Source: Kribbella capetownensis (GTDB taxonomy: Bacteria; Actinomycetota; Actinomycetes; Propionibacteriales; Kribbellaceae). Taken from it: a stretch of 64,000 nt of DNA. The notes under the pieces are model-generated. The model worked only from the letters and a program-made list of their open reading frames with translations, ran no database searches and was not told the DNA's origin. The stretch spans positions 84,820 to 148,819 of the forward strand of contig NZ_SJKD01000015.1 of assembly GCF_004331485.1 (NCBI RefSeq), written 5' to 3'. Positions 25,326-32,968 of the stretch are shown here, piece by piece (the first letter of the stretch is position 1; every line of letters starts with the position of its first letter). A program made the translations under genes and the position numbers.

Positions 25326-26071
25326 CTCCCGGCAAGGTGTCGGAGCAGACTCGTGTCCCCGGCGTCTCGCAGACGGACGTCGTGGTCCAGGGCATCCGCC
25401 AGTTGATCATCGACGGCCGCCTTCGCCCCGGCGATCGGCTTCCCGTCGAGAAGGACCTCGCCGCAGCGCTCGGCGTCTCCAGGAATCCCCTGCGTGAGGG
25501 CGTCCGCGCGCTGTCGATGATGGGAGTTCTCGAGACGCGGCAAGGTGACGGCACCTACGTCACCAAGCTGGACTCCTCGATGCTGCTGGCTCCGATGGGC
25601 TTCGTCGTCGACCTGCAGACCGGCAGCGGCACATCTCACCTGCACGCGGTGCGCCGGGTCCTCGAGACAGAGGCCGCCGCCTTGGCGGCGCAGCACATCG
25701 GCCCGGCAGAGCTGGACGCCGCCGGCGAACTGTTGCGCCACAACGCCGCCGAACTCACAGCCGAGGAGCCCAACCACGAGACGGTGATCGAGAACGACAT
25801 CGCTTTCCATCGGATCGTCGCGGCGGCAGGCGGGAACCCGGTGCTGGCCGCGCTGATCGACGCGCTGGGTGGACGAACGATGCGCGACCGGCTACGCCGA
25901 TCCATCTCGCAGCCCGGCGCCGACGACACGGCGCACCGCGAACACCTGTCCATCCTCGCCGCGCTCACCGCCCGGGACTCCGACCGGGCACGGACCCGCA
26001 TGGCGGCCCACCTGTTCACGGTCGAGGACTACCTGCTCGAGCGAGATGTCGTAGATACGACTACGGAATGA
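25322..26071 (+). CDS. FCD-domain GntR regulator
   Basis: FadR-subfamily transcription factor of 249 residues. The winged helix-turn-helix is at about residues 20-85 (GIRQLIIDGRLRPGDRLPVE, AAALGVSRNPLREGVRALSM). The all-helical FCD ligand domain follows, with its metal-site candidates around ENDIAFHRIVAAAGGNPVL and AHREHLSILAAL. Members usually repress sugar-acid catabolism and respond to a pathway intermediate, so L-fuconate or its keto-deoxy product is a reasonable guess. Its ATGA overlap with the dehydratase gene and the palindrome upstream of that operon support local autoregulation. Confidence 0.9.
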   Translation: MTPGKVSEQTRVPGVSQTDVVVQGIRQLIIDGRLRPGDRLPVEKDLAAALGVSRNPLREGVRALSMMGVLETRQGDGTYVTKLDSSMLLAPMGFVVDLQTGSGTSHLHAVRRVLETEAAALAAQHIGPAELDAAGELLRHNAAELTAEEPNHETVIENDIAFHRIVAAAGGNPVLAALIDALGGRTMRDRLRRSISQPGADDTAHREHLSILAALTARDSDRARTRMAAHLFTVEDYLLERDVVDTTTE

Positions 26072-26078
26072 GAGCTGG

Positions 26079-28118
26079 ATGACCCTGTTGCGCTGGAGCA
26101 CGCCCGATCTGAGGCTCACCTTTGCCCTCGACGCCGGCCCGGTGCGGCTGATCGGCGTACGCGAAGTCTCTCAACCAGACGGCGCTGAGCCGGACACCAG
26201 TCAGCCGCTGGTCGAGGTGTCCGCCGTCGGGTACGGACTTTCGCCAAGCACCAGCCGGCATGTCGACACCAGTCTCGGGCAGCAGTTGCGCTACCTCGGC
26301 CACGAGGACACCGGGACAACGCTGCGCATCACTCAGGAGGAGCCCACCACCGGCCTGCGGGTCACCAGTGTGTTCGAAGCAGGGGCCGGTGTCCGTGCCT
26401 GGTCCGAGGCCTCGATGGCCGACCCGGCGACGCTCGAACTCACGTTCCTGTCGTCCCTGGTCGTAGGGCTCGCGTCGATCGACGTCGAGCTGTATTCCGC
26501 CGCCAACAGCTGGATGGCGGAGAACCGCTGGTCGGCCCGTTCGGTGCGCGCCGAGGCGGTGGCGCGGATCGACCGCGCCCCACATCATCCAGTCGGCAGG
26601 AGCCGGTACGCCGTGACCAGCACGGGCTCCTGGTCCAGCGGCGAATGGCTGCCCGTCGGCGTTGTCGTCGATCGAAATACGCCGTACGCCCTCGGCTGGC
26701 AGATCGAGCACAACGGACCCTGGCACTACGAGCTCGGCGAGACCCGGCGCGGCGGCTACCTGCTGCTCAGCGGTCCCACCGACGCCGAACACCAGTGGAG
26801 CGTCGAACTCACCGCCGACAAGTCCTTCACGACCGTGCCCGTGTCACTCGTCACCGGAACCGACCGCGACAGTGCGTTCGCGGCCCTCACCCGGCAACGG
26901 CGCGCGCTCCGTCATCGACGGCCGATCGACGATCGGATGCCGGTCGTCTTCAACGACTACATGAACACCCTGATGGGCGATCCGACGACCGAGAAACTCT
27001 TGCCGCTCGTCGACGCAGTCGCGGACGCCGGTGCGGACTACTTCTGCATCGACGCCGGCTGGTACGCCGAAGGCGACTGGTGGAACACCGTCGGAGCCTG
27101 GCAGCCGTCGACGACCCGATTCCCGAACGGGCTCGGCGAGGTGATCAACCGGATCCACCAGCACGGCATGGTCTCCGGGCTGTGGCTCGAACCCGAGGTG
27201 ATCGGCGTCCGTTCGCCGATCGCCGACGCACTGCCCGACGAGGCCTTCCTGACCCGCCGCGGCATCCGGGTCGCCGAGTCCGGGCGCTACCTGCTCGACC
27301 TGCGCAGTACGGCCGCCCGCAAGCACCTCGACGACACGGTCGACCGGCTGGTCGGCGAATTCGGGGTCGGCTTCTTCAAGTTCGACAACAACACGATGAC
27401 CGGCCCCGGCACCGACAAGGGCGGTACGTCCCTCGGCCACGGACTACTGGAGCACAATCGGGCGCTGCTCGACTGGATCGACGGTCTCCAGGCCAGGCAC
27501 CCCGACCTGCTGATCGAGAACTGCGGCTCGGGTGCGATGCGGATGGACTACGCCATGCTCTCCCGGCTCCACCTGCAGTCGACCTCGGACCAGCAGCATC
27601 CGTTGCTCTACGCACCGATCGCGGCCGCCGCGCCGGCCGCCGTACTCCCCGAGCAGGCCGGCCACTGGGCGTACCCGATCAGCGGAACCACTCGCGAGGA
27701 GTTCACCTTCGCCCTCGTCAACGGGATCCCCGGCCGGCTCTACCTGTCGGGTCACCTCAACACAATGACGCCTGCCGAGCTCGACCTGATCCGTTCGGCA
27801 CTGACCGCTCATCGGTCCATCCTCGACGAACTCGACTCGCTCGTACCTGCGTGGCCTCTCGGCCTGCCGGCGTGGACCGATGAATGGATCGCCCTTTCAC
27901 TCGACGGCGCGGACGCCTCCTACCTGACCCTCTGGCACCGCGCTCCCGGCCCGTCCACCATCACCCTCCCCCTCAGCCGGGCAAGCATCGCCCCCCACTT
28001 CCCCACCGACGACACCGACTGGACCTACACCTGGACGGACGACGCACTCACCATCACCACCAAGACCGCCGAACCCTCCGCACGCGTCCTCCGCCTGACC
28101 CCCACCACGGCAGACTGA
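26079..28118 (+). CDS. GH36 alpha-galactosidase
   Basis: Retaining alpha-galactosidase, 679 residues. An N-terminal beta-sandwich (about residues 1-270) is followed by a TIM barrel beginning MPVVFNDYMNTLMGDPTTEK. Catalytic candidates are the nucleophile Asp in GFFKFDNNTM and the acid/base Asp in LQSTSDQQHPLLY; GLWLEPEVIGVRSPI and LIENCGSGAMRMDYAM are family blocks. A C-terminal beta domain completes it. It is cytosolic and starts seven bases after the GntR stop, so it belongs to the rightward operon. It would remove alpha-galactose from imported fucosylated oligosaccharide. Confidence 0.9.
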   Translation: MTLLRWSTPDLRLTFALDAGPVRLIGVREVSQPDGAEPDTSQPLVEVSAVGYGLSPSTSRHVDTSLGQQLRYLGHEDTGTTLRITQEEPTTGLRVTSVFEAGAGVRAWSEASMADPATLELTFLSSLVVGLASIDVELYSAANSWMAENRWSARSVRAEAVARIDRAPHHPVGRSRYAVTSTGSWSSGEWLPVGVVVDRNTPYALGWQIEHNGPWHYELGETRRGGYLLLSGPTDAEHQWSVELTADKSFTTVPVSLVTGTDRDSAFAALTRQRRALRHRRPIDDRMPVVFNDYMNTLMGDPTTEKLLPLVDAVADAGADYFCIDAGWYAEGDWWNTVGAWQPSTTRFPNGLGEVINRIHQHGMVSGLWLEPEVIGVRSPIADALPDEAFLTRRGIRVAESGRYLLDLRSTAARKHLDDTVDRLVGEFGVGFFKFDNNTMTGPGTDKGGTSLGHGLLEHNRALLDWIDGLQARHPDLLIENCGSGAMRMDYAMLSRLHLQSTSDQQHPLLYAPIAAAAPAAVLPEQAGHWAYPISGTTREEFTFALVNGIPGRLYLSGHLNTMTPAELDLIRSALTAHRSILDELDSLVPAWPLGLPAWTDEWIALSLDGADASYLTLWHRAPGPSTITLPLSRASIAPHFPTDDTDWTYTWTDDALTITTKTAEPSARVLRLTPTTAD

Positions 28119-28417
28119 CGCAATCCCAGCGAGGCTCGTATCCAAGTAAGCACGGCGGCTGACTGACCGGGAGCGGCCGGATCCTTGGCCACATGGTCGC
28201 GTCCACCAGCGGCTTGCGGATGCGGTGTCCTGGTCATTGGGGTCGATCTCACGACGGACGGGTCGGCGGGGCGCGACGTTCGCGACTTGGGCCGGTTATC
28301 TCGGGGCTTCGTCGACGTCGGATGCGGAGCCCGCGCACCTGTTGATGAGGCTTGGGGTGTCTCGAGCATGGCCGTGGGTACCGGCGCCGCACCAGACCCA
28401 GGCGAAAGGACAGTGTG
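28119..28417. other. Spacer with stress promoter motif
   Basis: 299 bases without a recognisable gene. It contains GGGTAC at 28376, with GTGT 15 bases before it. Confidence 0.4.
28376..28381 (+). promoter_or_regulatory. GGGTAC motif upstream of second hemerythrin
   Basis: GGGTACCGGCGCC, 36 bases before the start at 28418, with GTGT 15 bases upstream as a possible -35 element. The arrangement is almost the same as at the first hemerythrin gene (8419). Confidence 0.45.
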
Positions 28418-28975
28418 ATGGCGGGCGACGTTGTCGATCTGATCATGCAGGACCACCGTGAGGTCGAACGGCTGTTCGACGAGCTCAAGGACAGCCCGGA
28501 GAAGCGGCCGAACCTGCTTCCCGTGCTGACCACGCTGCTCACCGCGCACAGCCGCGCCGAGGAGGCCGAGGTCTACCCGGTCGCGGCGTCGGAGGCCGGG
28601 GAGGAGGACGAGGTCAAGCACAGTCAGCAGGAACACATCGAGGCCGACCAACTCCTCGCCAAGCTGGCCTCGACCGATCCTGCGTCGGCCGACTTCGAGA
28701 AGGTCCTGCAGAACCTCATCGACGCGGTCTCACACCACGTCGACGAGGAGGAGACCAATGTCCTCCCCGGGATGCGCGCCAACCTGTCGGACGAACGTCG
28801 TACCCAGCTCGGCGAGGCATTCGTTGCCAGTCGCAAACAACATCTCGGCGAACAGCCCGGAGACATGACCCGCGACCAGCTCGCCCAGCAGGCAGCCAAC
28901 GCAGACATCTCCGGGACTTCCGGGCTCAGCAAGGACAAGCTCGAGAAGAAGGTCCAGAGCCAAGCCGACCTGTGA
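28418..28975 (+). CDS. Hemerythrin domain protein with C-terminal SAP-like helix
   Basis: Protein of 185 residues. The hemerythrin-like bundle (about 5-130) has LIMQDHREVERLFDELKD, AHSRAEEAEVYPVA, HSQQEHIEADQLL and VSHHVDEEETNVLPGM, which supply the His and carboxylate ligands of the di-iron site. The C-terminal 45 residues (MTRDQLAQQAANADISGTSG, LSKDKLEKKVQ) resemble the short Rho/SAP-like helical motif often appended to stress proteins. AAAGGA precedes the ATG. A paralogue is at 8462, and both carry GGGTACCG upstream. Confidence 0.88.
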   Translation: MAGDVVDLIMQDHREVERLFDELKDSPEKRPNLLPVLTTLLTAHSRAEEAEVYPVAASEAGEEDEVKHSQQEHIEADQLLAKLASTDPASADFEKVLQNLIDAVSHHVDEEETNVLPGMRANLSDERRTQLGEAFVASRKQHLGEQPGDMTRDQLAQQAANADISGTSGLSKDKLEKKVQSQADL

Positions 28976-29163
28976 TCCCGGCCTCGAGACCGAATACTTC
29001 CAGCGCGAGGCGGAGCATGTCGTGGTCAACGCACAGAATCAACCGTCGGCTGCGGCGAAGCGGCCGAGGAGCATCCTCGCGGGGCCACACGGCACGAGCT
29101 GCTTCAGGAGCTTCGGCTGGCTCAGATCGGAACACAAGTCTTCTGCCGAGGGGTGCCGGGTGC

Positions 29164-29847
29164 TCAGCCTTCGATGCTGGTTGAGGCGTGTGAGGTGCCG
29201 ACGGGCTTGCTTTCGGGCGATCCGCGCTCGCGCAGATAAATGCTCAGGACCGCCATCGATCCGACCGCAAGAAACTCTGACTGCCAGTTCTGCAGACTCC
29301 GGCTCCAGAAATCCGCCGAGCCGACATAGCCCACCCAGGACTGTGGATCCTGCAACTGCTTCAACTGCTGTTCATTGAACGCCGACCAGCCCGCAACCGA
29401 TTGCACCAGCCAGCAGGCCAGGAACACCGACCCCATCACAAGGCCCAGCGACGAGGAGTAGATCTTCGTGCGCCAGCCACCAACTCGCGCCCAGCGCGGT
29501 GAATCAGGCCCCGCAAACGGGCCGAGCTTCTGCTTCTCGTCCGATTCCCGGCCCTGCTCGTCGAGCTTCTTCGACTCAGGCGAACCACGCTGAACCAGCC
29601 AAACCGTCAGCACGATGTAGAGCAGGAACTGCAGGTACTCGCTCTGCCAGTTCTCGGCGACATCCACGGCGAAATCAGCCGACGTCACATACCGGCCGAA
29701 TGTCACCGTCGCCAGACCGTCAGCCACCTGCTGATTGTTGAACTCCGCGAGGCCGGCGAACGCCTGCCCGACCAACGCACCAAGGAACAGCCCGCCGAAG
29801 ACAAGACTCAGAGAGTTGCTCCGCAGGAAACGCCGAACACGGCTCAT
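29164..29847 (-). CDS. DUF6766-like membrane protein with internal repeat
   Basis: Membrane protein of 227 residues built from two similar halves. Each has a hydrophobic helix, an N-Q-Q motif (EFNNQQVADGL; AFNEQQLKQLQ), a SADF box, a conserved NWQSE(Y/F)L segment at the start of the next helix, and the closing RGSPESK. That gives four membrane helices with a charged linker of about 40 residues between halves. I know the family as DUF6766, of unknown role. The ATG at 29847 overlaps the stop of a 27-codon ORF by four bases, so it is last in a three-gene leftward operon. Confidence 0.82.
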   Translation of the reverse strand: MSRVRRFLRSNSLSLVFGGLFLGALVGQAFAGLAEFNNQQVADGLATVTFGRYVTSADFAVDVAENWQSEYLQFLLYIVLTVWLVQRGSPESKKLDEQGRESDEKQKLGPFAGPDSPRWARVGGWRTKIYSSSLGLVMGSVFLACWLVQSVAGWSAFNEQQLKQLQDPQSWVGYVGSADFWSRSLQNWQSEFLAVGSMAVLSIYLRERGSPESKPVGTSHASTSIEG

Positions 29848-29927
29848 CGACGGGTCACCCCGAGGCTGAGAAAATACGCCAAGCCGATGATGACGACCGC
29901 GAGGTAGGCGACAAAGACAAACCGCAT
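29844..29927 (-). CDS. 27-residue membrane peptide
   Basis: Very short ORF beginning MRFVFVAYLAVVIIGLAYF and ending GVTRR: one hydrophobic helix and a basic tail, a positive-inside arrangement. Its TGA overlaps the ATG of the DUF6766 gene (ATGA), and it starts eight bases after the lipoprotein gene stop, with AGGGG upstream. This spacing argues for real translation. It could be a small subunit of the four-helix protein or act mainly in translational coupling. I know of no characterised homologue. Confidence 0.65.
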   Translation of the reverse strand: MRFVFVAYLAVVIIGLAYFLSLGVTRR

Positions 29928-29934
29928 CAGCCAA

Positions 29935-30330
29935 TCACCCCTTCACCTTGCACTGGTAAGGCCGTTGCCCCTGCGACACACAGGCCGCGGCAACTACCCT
30001 CCAGCCGTCATCGAACTCCGCAAGAAACGCCGTGTCATCACTCATCCGCGCCTGTGCCTGAGTGCCGTACTGCCGCAGCGCGATCACCTCACCGCCGGCC
30101 GGGATGCCCTCGTCCAGAATCGCCGTCTCACACTCACCCTGCGCTGACTCCGCCACCTCCTGAAGAGTCTGCGGTGCCAGGAGAGCACAAGCCGCGGCAC
30201 CATCGTGGACCTCAAGAGCCTGATAGAACCGCCCCGCCGCACCCGACGCGGCGGCCGGCAGGTCGGAGCCACACGCGGGACACGCAAACACCACAATGCC
30301 CACCAGGGCACCAAGAGCCGACGTTCTCAT
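29935..30330 (-). CDS. Putative lipoprotein
   Basis: Protein of 131 residues with a short signal peptide (MRTSALGALVGIVVFAC); a Cys at 17 or 20 is a possible lipidation site, although the lipobox is not classical. The mature part, about 110 residues, has a helix FYQALEVHDGAAACALLAPQ and then a small mixed domain ending DDGWRVVAAACVSQG, with several Cys that may form disulfides. It resembles small actinobacterial envelope proteins with an NTF2-like look. First gene of the operon with the 27-residue peptide and the DUF6766 protein. Confidence 0.65.
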   Translation of the reverse strand: MRTSALGALVGIVVFACPACGSDLPAAASGAAGRFYQALEVHDGAAACALLAPQTLQEVAESAQGECETAILDEGIPAGGEVIALRQYGTQAQARMSDDTAFLAEFDDGWRVVAAACVSQGQRPYQCKVKG

Positions 30331-30412
30331 GATCAGCAGGTTCCCAGACCAGCGCCACCCATCCCTCGCAGACGCGCCGCCCCGCCGCGGTCTCAAACGC
30401 ACTCGCGCAACG

Positions 30413-31189
30413 TCAGGCGTTCTGCTCGTCACGCCAGGAGATCCAGCGACGAACGGTGTCGAGGTCGTACTCGGGTCCGCTGGTACTGATGGTGAAGAGA
30501 CTGACGCCCAACTCACGCAACGCCGGACCGTTCTCCCAAGGGTCGCCTCCAACGTGCACGGAGACCTCGATCGCGGCCGGGTCACGGCCGATCTCGGCGC
30601 AGTAGCGTTCGAGCAGGCCGAGCTTGCGCACCAGGTCGTCACCCTCGGCGAAGGTGTTCCAGATATCAGCGTGCCGGGCAACGATCCGGAGCATTTTCTG
30701 CTCACCGCCGCCGGCGATGAGGATCGGCATCGGACCCATCGGCGGTGGGTTCAATACGGCGAGCCGGTTCTCGATGCGAGGCAGTGCCGCGGCGAGATCA
30801 GCGACCCGACGGCCGGCCGAGGGAAATTCGTAGCCGTACTCGAGGAACTCACGCTCCTTGAAACCAGCGCCGATGCCGAGCACGACTCGGCCACCGCTGA
30901 TGTGGTCGACGGTCCTGGCCATGTCTGCCAGCAGATCGGGATTACGATACGTGTTACAGCTGACGAGTACGCCGAGACCGACGCGGGAAGTCTGCTCGGC
31001 CCACGCTGCGAGGATCGTCCAGCCTTCGAAGTGCGCGCCGTCGGCCACCTTGCCCAGTGGAAAGAAGTGGTCCCAGGTGAAAAGCATGTCCGCGCCCAAC
31101 TCCTCGACTACGGCCGCGGCACGCCGGATGTCGGCGTACGCCGCGGCCCTCTGCGGGGCGACCTGAGCACCGATACGAACAGGTTTCAT
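30413..31189 (-). CDS. LLM-class F420-dependent oxidoreductase
   Basis: Luciferase-like flavin/F420 oxidoreductase of 258 residues with a TIM-barrel fold. Blocks include ADMLFTWDHFFPLG at about 35, VGLGVLVSCNTYRNPDLLAD, the GGRVVLGIGAGFKEREFLEYG segment and PMPILIAGGGEQKMLRIVARH. The substrate is unknown; such enzymes reduce activated double bonds or oxidise alcohols using F420 or FMN. The ATG at 31189 follows GGGAGAA; an in-frame ATG at 31204 is possible. It lies 143 bases downstream of a TetR gene in the same direction and may be under its control. Confidence 0.87.
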   Translation of the reverse strand: MKPVRIGAQVAPQRAAAYADIRRAAAVVEELGADMLFTWDHFFPLGKVADGAHFEGWTILAAWAEQTSRVGLGVLVSCNTYRNPDLLADMARTVDHISGGRVVLGIGAGFKEREFLEYGYEFPSAGRRVADLAAALPRIENRLAVLNPPPMGPMPILIAGGGEQKMLRIVARHADIWNTFAEGDDLVRKLGLLERYCAEIGRDPAAIEVSVHVGGDPWENGPALRELGVSLFTISTSGPEYDLDTVRRWISWRDEQNA

Positions 31190-31332
31190 GAGCGCTTCTC
31201 CCATCGGAACAGATGATCGAGATTGTCGAAGCTTGCAGTGTCACCGGTTCAGATCCTGAAAGTCCCAGTCCCCCTGACCCGATGCGGGGGTCAGCAGTCG
31301 TCGCGGTGGCAGACGCCGGCAGAACCGGCCGG

Positions 31333-31950
31333 CTAGGTGCGTTTCGCGGGCTCGCTGATCGGACGTAGCAGGCGGGCGAGGAACTCCTCGACAGCGGCCT
31401 CGGCAGTGGCCTGGGCAGCCGGTACGTCCTCGGCCAGCGCGATGACCAGCGCCAGTTCGTTGCCGGCCGCAAGCAGGATGTGCGCGAAGGATTCGACCAG
31501 GTTCGCCGGCACGTGGCCGGTGTCGGCCGCCTGCTGGAGAACGGTCTTGAGCATGCCGAGGCCGTACTGCGCTTCGAGGTCACGCCAGCGTCGCCAGCCC
31601 AGCACGGTCGGCGCGTCGATCAGCAGGATCCGGCGTACGACGGGTTCGCTGGCGAGGCGGATCCAGGCCAGCTCGGCCGCCTTGAGCAGGTCGTGCGGTT
31701 CGGTCGCTCCGCTGGCGGTGACGGCCGCGAGCGCGGATTCACCGACCTGCGTGTGGACAGACTCCACCACCGCCTCGAACAGGCGGTCCTTGCCCGGGAA
31801 GTGGTGGTACAGCGATCCGCGGCTCATCCCGGTCCGCTCCAGGACGGCCTCGATCGACGTGCCCTCGTAGCCACGGTCGGCGAACAGCTCGGTGGCCACC
31901 TCGATCAGGTGCCGTCGGGTGGCCTGGCCCTTGTCGATGCGTCGATCCAC
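31333..31950 (-). CDS. TetR-family repressor
   Basis: TetR-type regulator of about 205 residues. The N-terminal helix-turn-helix reads LFADRGYEGTSIEAVLERTG, MSRGSLYHHFPGKDRLFEAV; the C-terminal ligand domain is all-helical. I chose the GTG at 31950 because GGAGG lies five bases upstream; an ATG at 31962 would remove that site. Two palindromes with the same core lie just upstream, between this gene and the divergent hydrolase gene, and fill the likely hydrolase promoter, so it probably represses both genes. The ligand may be a substrate of the hydrolase. Confidence 0.88.
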   Translation of the reverse strand: MDRRIDKGQATRRHLIEVATELFADRGYEGTSIEAVLERTGMSRGSLYHHFPGKDRLFEAVVESVHTQVGESALAAVTASGATEPHDLLKAAELAWIRLASEPVVRRILLIDAPTVLGWRRWRDLEAQYGLGMLKTVLQQAADTGHVPANLVESFAHILLAAGNELALVIALAEDVPAAQATAEAAVEEFLARLLRPISEPAKRT

Positions 31951-31961
31951 ACAATCCTCCA

Positions 31962-32008
31962 TTGACAAACCGACGGTCGGTTTACTAACTTCTAGACCGA
32001 CAGTCGGT
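31962..32008 (+). promoter_or_regulatory. Promoter with twin TetR operators
   Basis: TTGACA at 31962-31967 and CTAACT at 31985-31990 are 17 bases apart. The perfect palindrome AAACCGAC-G-GTCGGTTT (31967-31983) fills the spacer, and ACCGAC-A-GTCGGT (31996-32008) lies downstream, centre to centre 27 bases. Binding there would block the rightward hydrolase promoter. Confidence 0.75.
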
Positions 32009-32052
32009 TTCTTCAGATGTCCGGCACCACTCTACGATCATGGAGGCGAACG

Positions 32053-32931
32053 ATGTTCCAGCCCGGGTTCGACGATCATCGCCATACGGTGAGCACGCTG
32101 TCGGGCGAGATCAGCTACGTCGAGATCGGCGCCGGCGCGCCCGCGCTGTTCGTGCACGGCATCGCCACCAACGCCCACATCTGGCAGAACCTGATCCCGC
32201 TTCTTGCCGACACGCGTCGGTGCGTCGCCATCGACCTGCCGTTGCACGGGCAGAGCCAAGCCGCCGCGGAGCACCAACTCACTGTCGGGGCGTTCGCCGA
32301 CACACTTGCCGAGGTCTGCGCGAGCCTGCGCCTCGATCGCATCGACCTGGTCGGCCACGACACCGGCGGCGCGATCGTCCAGGTGTTCGCCGCCCGCCAT
32401 CCCGAGCTGATCCACACGCTGACGCTGACCAACTGCGAGACGCAGGACAACATCCCTCCGGAGGCAATGGCTGCCACCGTCGACGCGGCTCGCGCCGGCC
32501 AACTCGGCGCCACCGCTCCGGCACTTCTCGCCGACCCGGCCGCGGCCCGGTCGTTCTTCGCCCCCAGCTTCGAGAACCCCAACCTGCTGAGCGCAGAGAT
32601 GGTCGACTCTTTTCTCCGGCCCGTCATCGGTACGCCGGCGACGGCCGCGCGCTTCCAGGAATTGATCGCCGCGCTGGGACCGGACGACCTGCTCGCCGCG
32701 GAGCCGTCCTTGCGCGACCTGCAGGCCGCAACGCTGATCGCCTGGGCCACCGACGACGAGTTCTTCGATCTCAAATGGGCGCACTGGCTGCATCACCTCC
32801 TCCCCGGCGCACGCGACGTGGTCGAGATCGACGGCGGCAAGCTCTTCTTTCCCTTCGAACGCGCCGACGAGCTCGCCTCCCACATCCGCCATCACTGGAC
32901 CACCGCAGACGCATCGGTGCCGAAGTACTAG
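32053..32931 (+). CDS. Alpha/beta hydrolase, haloalkane-dehalogenase-like
   Basis: Protein of 292 residues. The oxyanion region (LFVHGIATNAHIWQNLIPLL) and nucleophile elbow VGHDTGGAIVQ with an Asp nucleophile point to the dehalogenase/epoxide hydrolase group. At the position where the catalytic His is expected, in a GGHF-type motif, the protein reads GGKLFFPFERADELA, so the His appears absent. It may be a group with different chemistry, a binding protein, or use another His. GGAGG precedes the ATG. It is divergent from the TetR gene and very likely repressed by it. Confidence 0.82.
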   Translation: MFQPGFDDHRHTVSTLSGEISYVEIGAGAPALFVHGIATNAHIWQNLIPLLADTRRCVAIDLPLHGQSQAAAEHQLTVGAFADTLAEVCASLRLDRIDLVGHDTGGAIVQVFAARHPELIHTLTLTNCETQDNIPPEAMAATVDAARAGQLGATAPALLADPAAARSFFAPSFENPNLLSAEMVDSFLRPVIGTPATAARFQELIAALGPDDLLAAEPSLRDLQAATLIAWATDDEFFDLKWAHWLHHLLPGARDVVEIDGGKLFFPFERADELASHIRHHWTTADASVPKY

Positions 32932-32968
32932 GTCGACCAGGCGTCGTTCCAGGTGGAGGGGCCGCGAC

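Noticed and set aside
31968..31968. TTG at 31968 as start of the TetR gene
   Set aside because: It would overlap the operator and lacks a ribosome binding site; the GTG at 31950 has GGAGG at good distance.
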